Below are positions 63,300 through 64,000 of a stretch of 64,000 bases of DNA, piece by piece; the stretch's first letter is position 1; each line of letters starts with the position of its first letter. The stretch is from the NCBI RefSeq assembly GCF_017565705.1, contig NZ_JAGDYL010000001.1, positions 124,001 through 188,000 of the forward strand, in the 5' to 3' direction. The notes under the pieces are model-generated. The model saw only the letters and a program-made list of their open reading frames with translations. It searched no databases and was not told the DNA's origin. The translations under genes were made by a program, and so were the position numbers. The stretch is from Leucobacter ruminantium. Lineage in GTDB: Bacteria; Actinomycetota; Actinomycetes; Actinomycetales; Microbacteriaceae.

Positions 63300-64000
63300 T
63301 TACACCACCACCACGACGGGCACGATCATCGCCTTGCGGCGCAGCTTCGTACCGACCCAGCGGCCGATGGTGCGGCGCACGATCTGCTGCAGCTGGTGGT
63401 GGTCGGTCACGCCGTCCTTCATCGCTGCCTCGAGAGCGTCGGCGATCTGCGGCTTGATCTTCTCGAAGACCTTCGCCTCCTCGGCGACGCCCTTAGCGTG
63501 GATGTCGGGGCCCGACACGATGTGCGCGGTCGTCGGCTCGACGACCGTGATCACCGAGATGAAGCCCTCCTCGGCGAGCGTGCGGCGATCGCGCAGATCG
63601 TCGTCGGTCACCCGACCGACGCTCTTGCCGTCGACGTAGATGAACTCGGTGTCGAGCTGGCCGACCGGCCTTGCGACGCCGTCGACGAGGTCGACCACGG
63701 TGCCGTTCTCGGCGATCACCGTGCGGTTCTGCGGCACGCCCGTCTCGATCGCGAGTGCAGCGTTGGCCACGAGCATGCGGTACTCGCCGTGGATCGGCAT
63801 GACGTTCTTGGGGCGCACGATGTTGTAGCAGTAGAGCAGCTCGCCCGCTGCGGCGTGACCCGAGACGTGCACCTTGGCGTTGCCCTTGTGCACGACGTTG
63901 GCGCCGAGCTTGATGAGGCCGTCGATCACGCGGTAGACCGAGGTCTCGTTGCCCGGGATGAGACTCGATGCCATGATCACGGTGTCGCCCTCGCCGACCT
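63300..64000 (-). CDS. rnj: Ribonuclease J, 3' part (gene continues past the window)
   Basis: The visible C-terminal ~233 residues belong to the metallo-beta-lactamase/beta-CASP ribonuclease J, which matures and degrades RNA. VIMASSLIPGNE, VHVSGHAAAGELLYCYNIVRPKNVMPIHGEYRM (beta-CASP and metal-site His) and a C-terminal dimer domain (RRTIGRWVGTKLRRKAMIVPVVVVV) are present. The N-terminal catalytic HxHxDH part is beyond base 64000. It is usually next to ftsK in actinobacteria; here the FemABX-murJ genes lie between them. Confidence 0.94.
   Translation of the reverse strand, partial: VGEGDTVIMASSLIPGNETSVYRVIDGLIKLGANVVHKGNAKVHVSGHAAAGELLYCYNIVRPKNVMPIHGEYRMLVANAALAIETGVPQNRTVIAENGTVVDLVDGVARPVGQLDTEFIYVDGKSVGRVTDDDLRDRRTLAEEGFISVITVVEPTTAHIVSGPDIHAKGVAEEAKVFEKIKPQIADALEAAMKDGVTDHHQLQQIVRRTIGRWVGTKLRRKAMIVPVVVVV

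Overview
The window is a 64 kb piece of chromosome from a high-GC actinobacterium, most likely a member of Microbacteriaceae (a Leucobacter-like genus would fit, but the genus is a guess). The evidence is the roughly 70% GC, the strongly GC-ending codons, GTG starts and 4-bp start/stop overlaps, the classical actinobacterial order ftsK-pgsA-cinA-clgR-DUF3046-recA-recX-miaB-miaA, a bifunctional PriA-type hisA, and a LysM gene divergent from lexA. I see no rRNA, tRNA, CRISPR array, transposase or phage gene, so this is mainly core chromosome with several accessory metabolic islands.

Layout. 0-3.7 kb: pheST. 3.8-10.8 kb: a 5-oxoproline (pyroglutamate) island, with a one-polypeptide ABC importer, pxpA and a pxpBC fusion on the minus strand, and a divergent FCD-GntR regulator plus a DUF1989 gene on the plus strand; both promoters carry related operator-like repeats. 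10.8-14.3 kb: an extracytoplasmic copper cluster (membrane protein, CopC, PCu(A)C lipoprotein, Tat-exported DyP peroxidase). 14.3-17.3 kb: trmH-like methyltransferase, infC-rpmI-rplT (infC starting at ATC), DUF1844. 17.4-20.1 kb: aldo/keto reductase, Lrp regulator and the divergent AzlCD exporter. 20.1-27.7 kb: an NSS amino-acid transporter with its MetS-type small subunit, then sseB-priA-hisH-hisB, a CcdA/DsbA-like thiol pair and hisC. 28-31 kb: an LPXTG surface protein and the LysM/lexA SOS locus. 31.3-37.7 kb: lipB-lipA and a metE / core-metE / metF operon. 37.9-41.9 kb: hflX, a RsmC-like methyltransferase, a P-loop kinase-like gene and dapF. 42-47.9 kb: an uncharacterised catabolic cluster (PuuE-like ring hydrolase, class III aminotransferase, NCS1 permease, asparaginase, GntR) tied together by a repeated operator. 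48-59.3 kb: the miaA-to-ftsK DNA repair and division block. 59.5-64 kb: FemABX-murJ-FemABX and the 3' part of the RNase J gene, cut by the window edge.

Regulation is readable in several places. lexA and recA have SOS boxes; recA and ftsK also have RecA-NDp (PafBC-type) promoters; clgR has a SigH/SigR-type promoter and a HAIR-like inverted repeat. More than ten genes have a TAnnnT hexamer 6-9 nt before the start codon, which suggests widespread leaderless transcription and helps settle start codons.

The strangest global signal is a short word, AGGGATC (usually GAGGGATCC or its complement), seen by eye about 70 times, roughly ten times more often than base composition predicts, on both strands, inside and between genes. 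The best candidate for an undescribed pathway is the 42-48 kb PuuE/aminotransferase/NCS1/asparaginase/GntR cluster.
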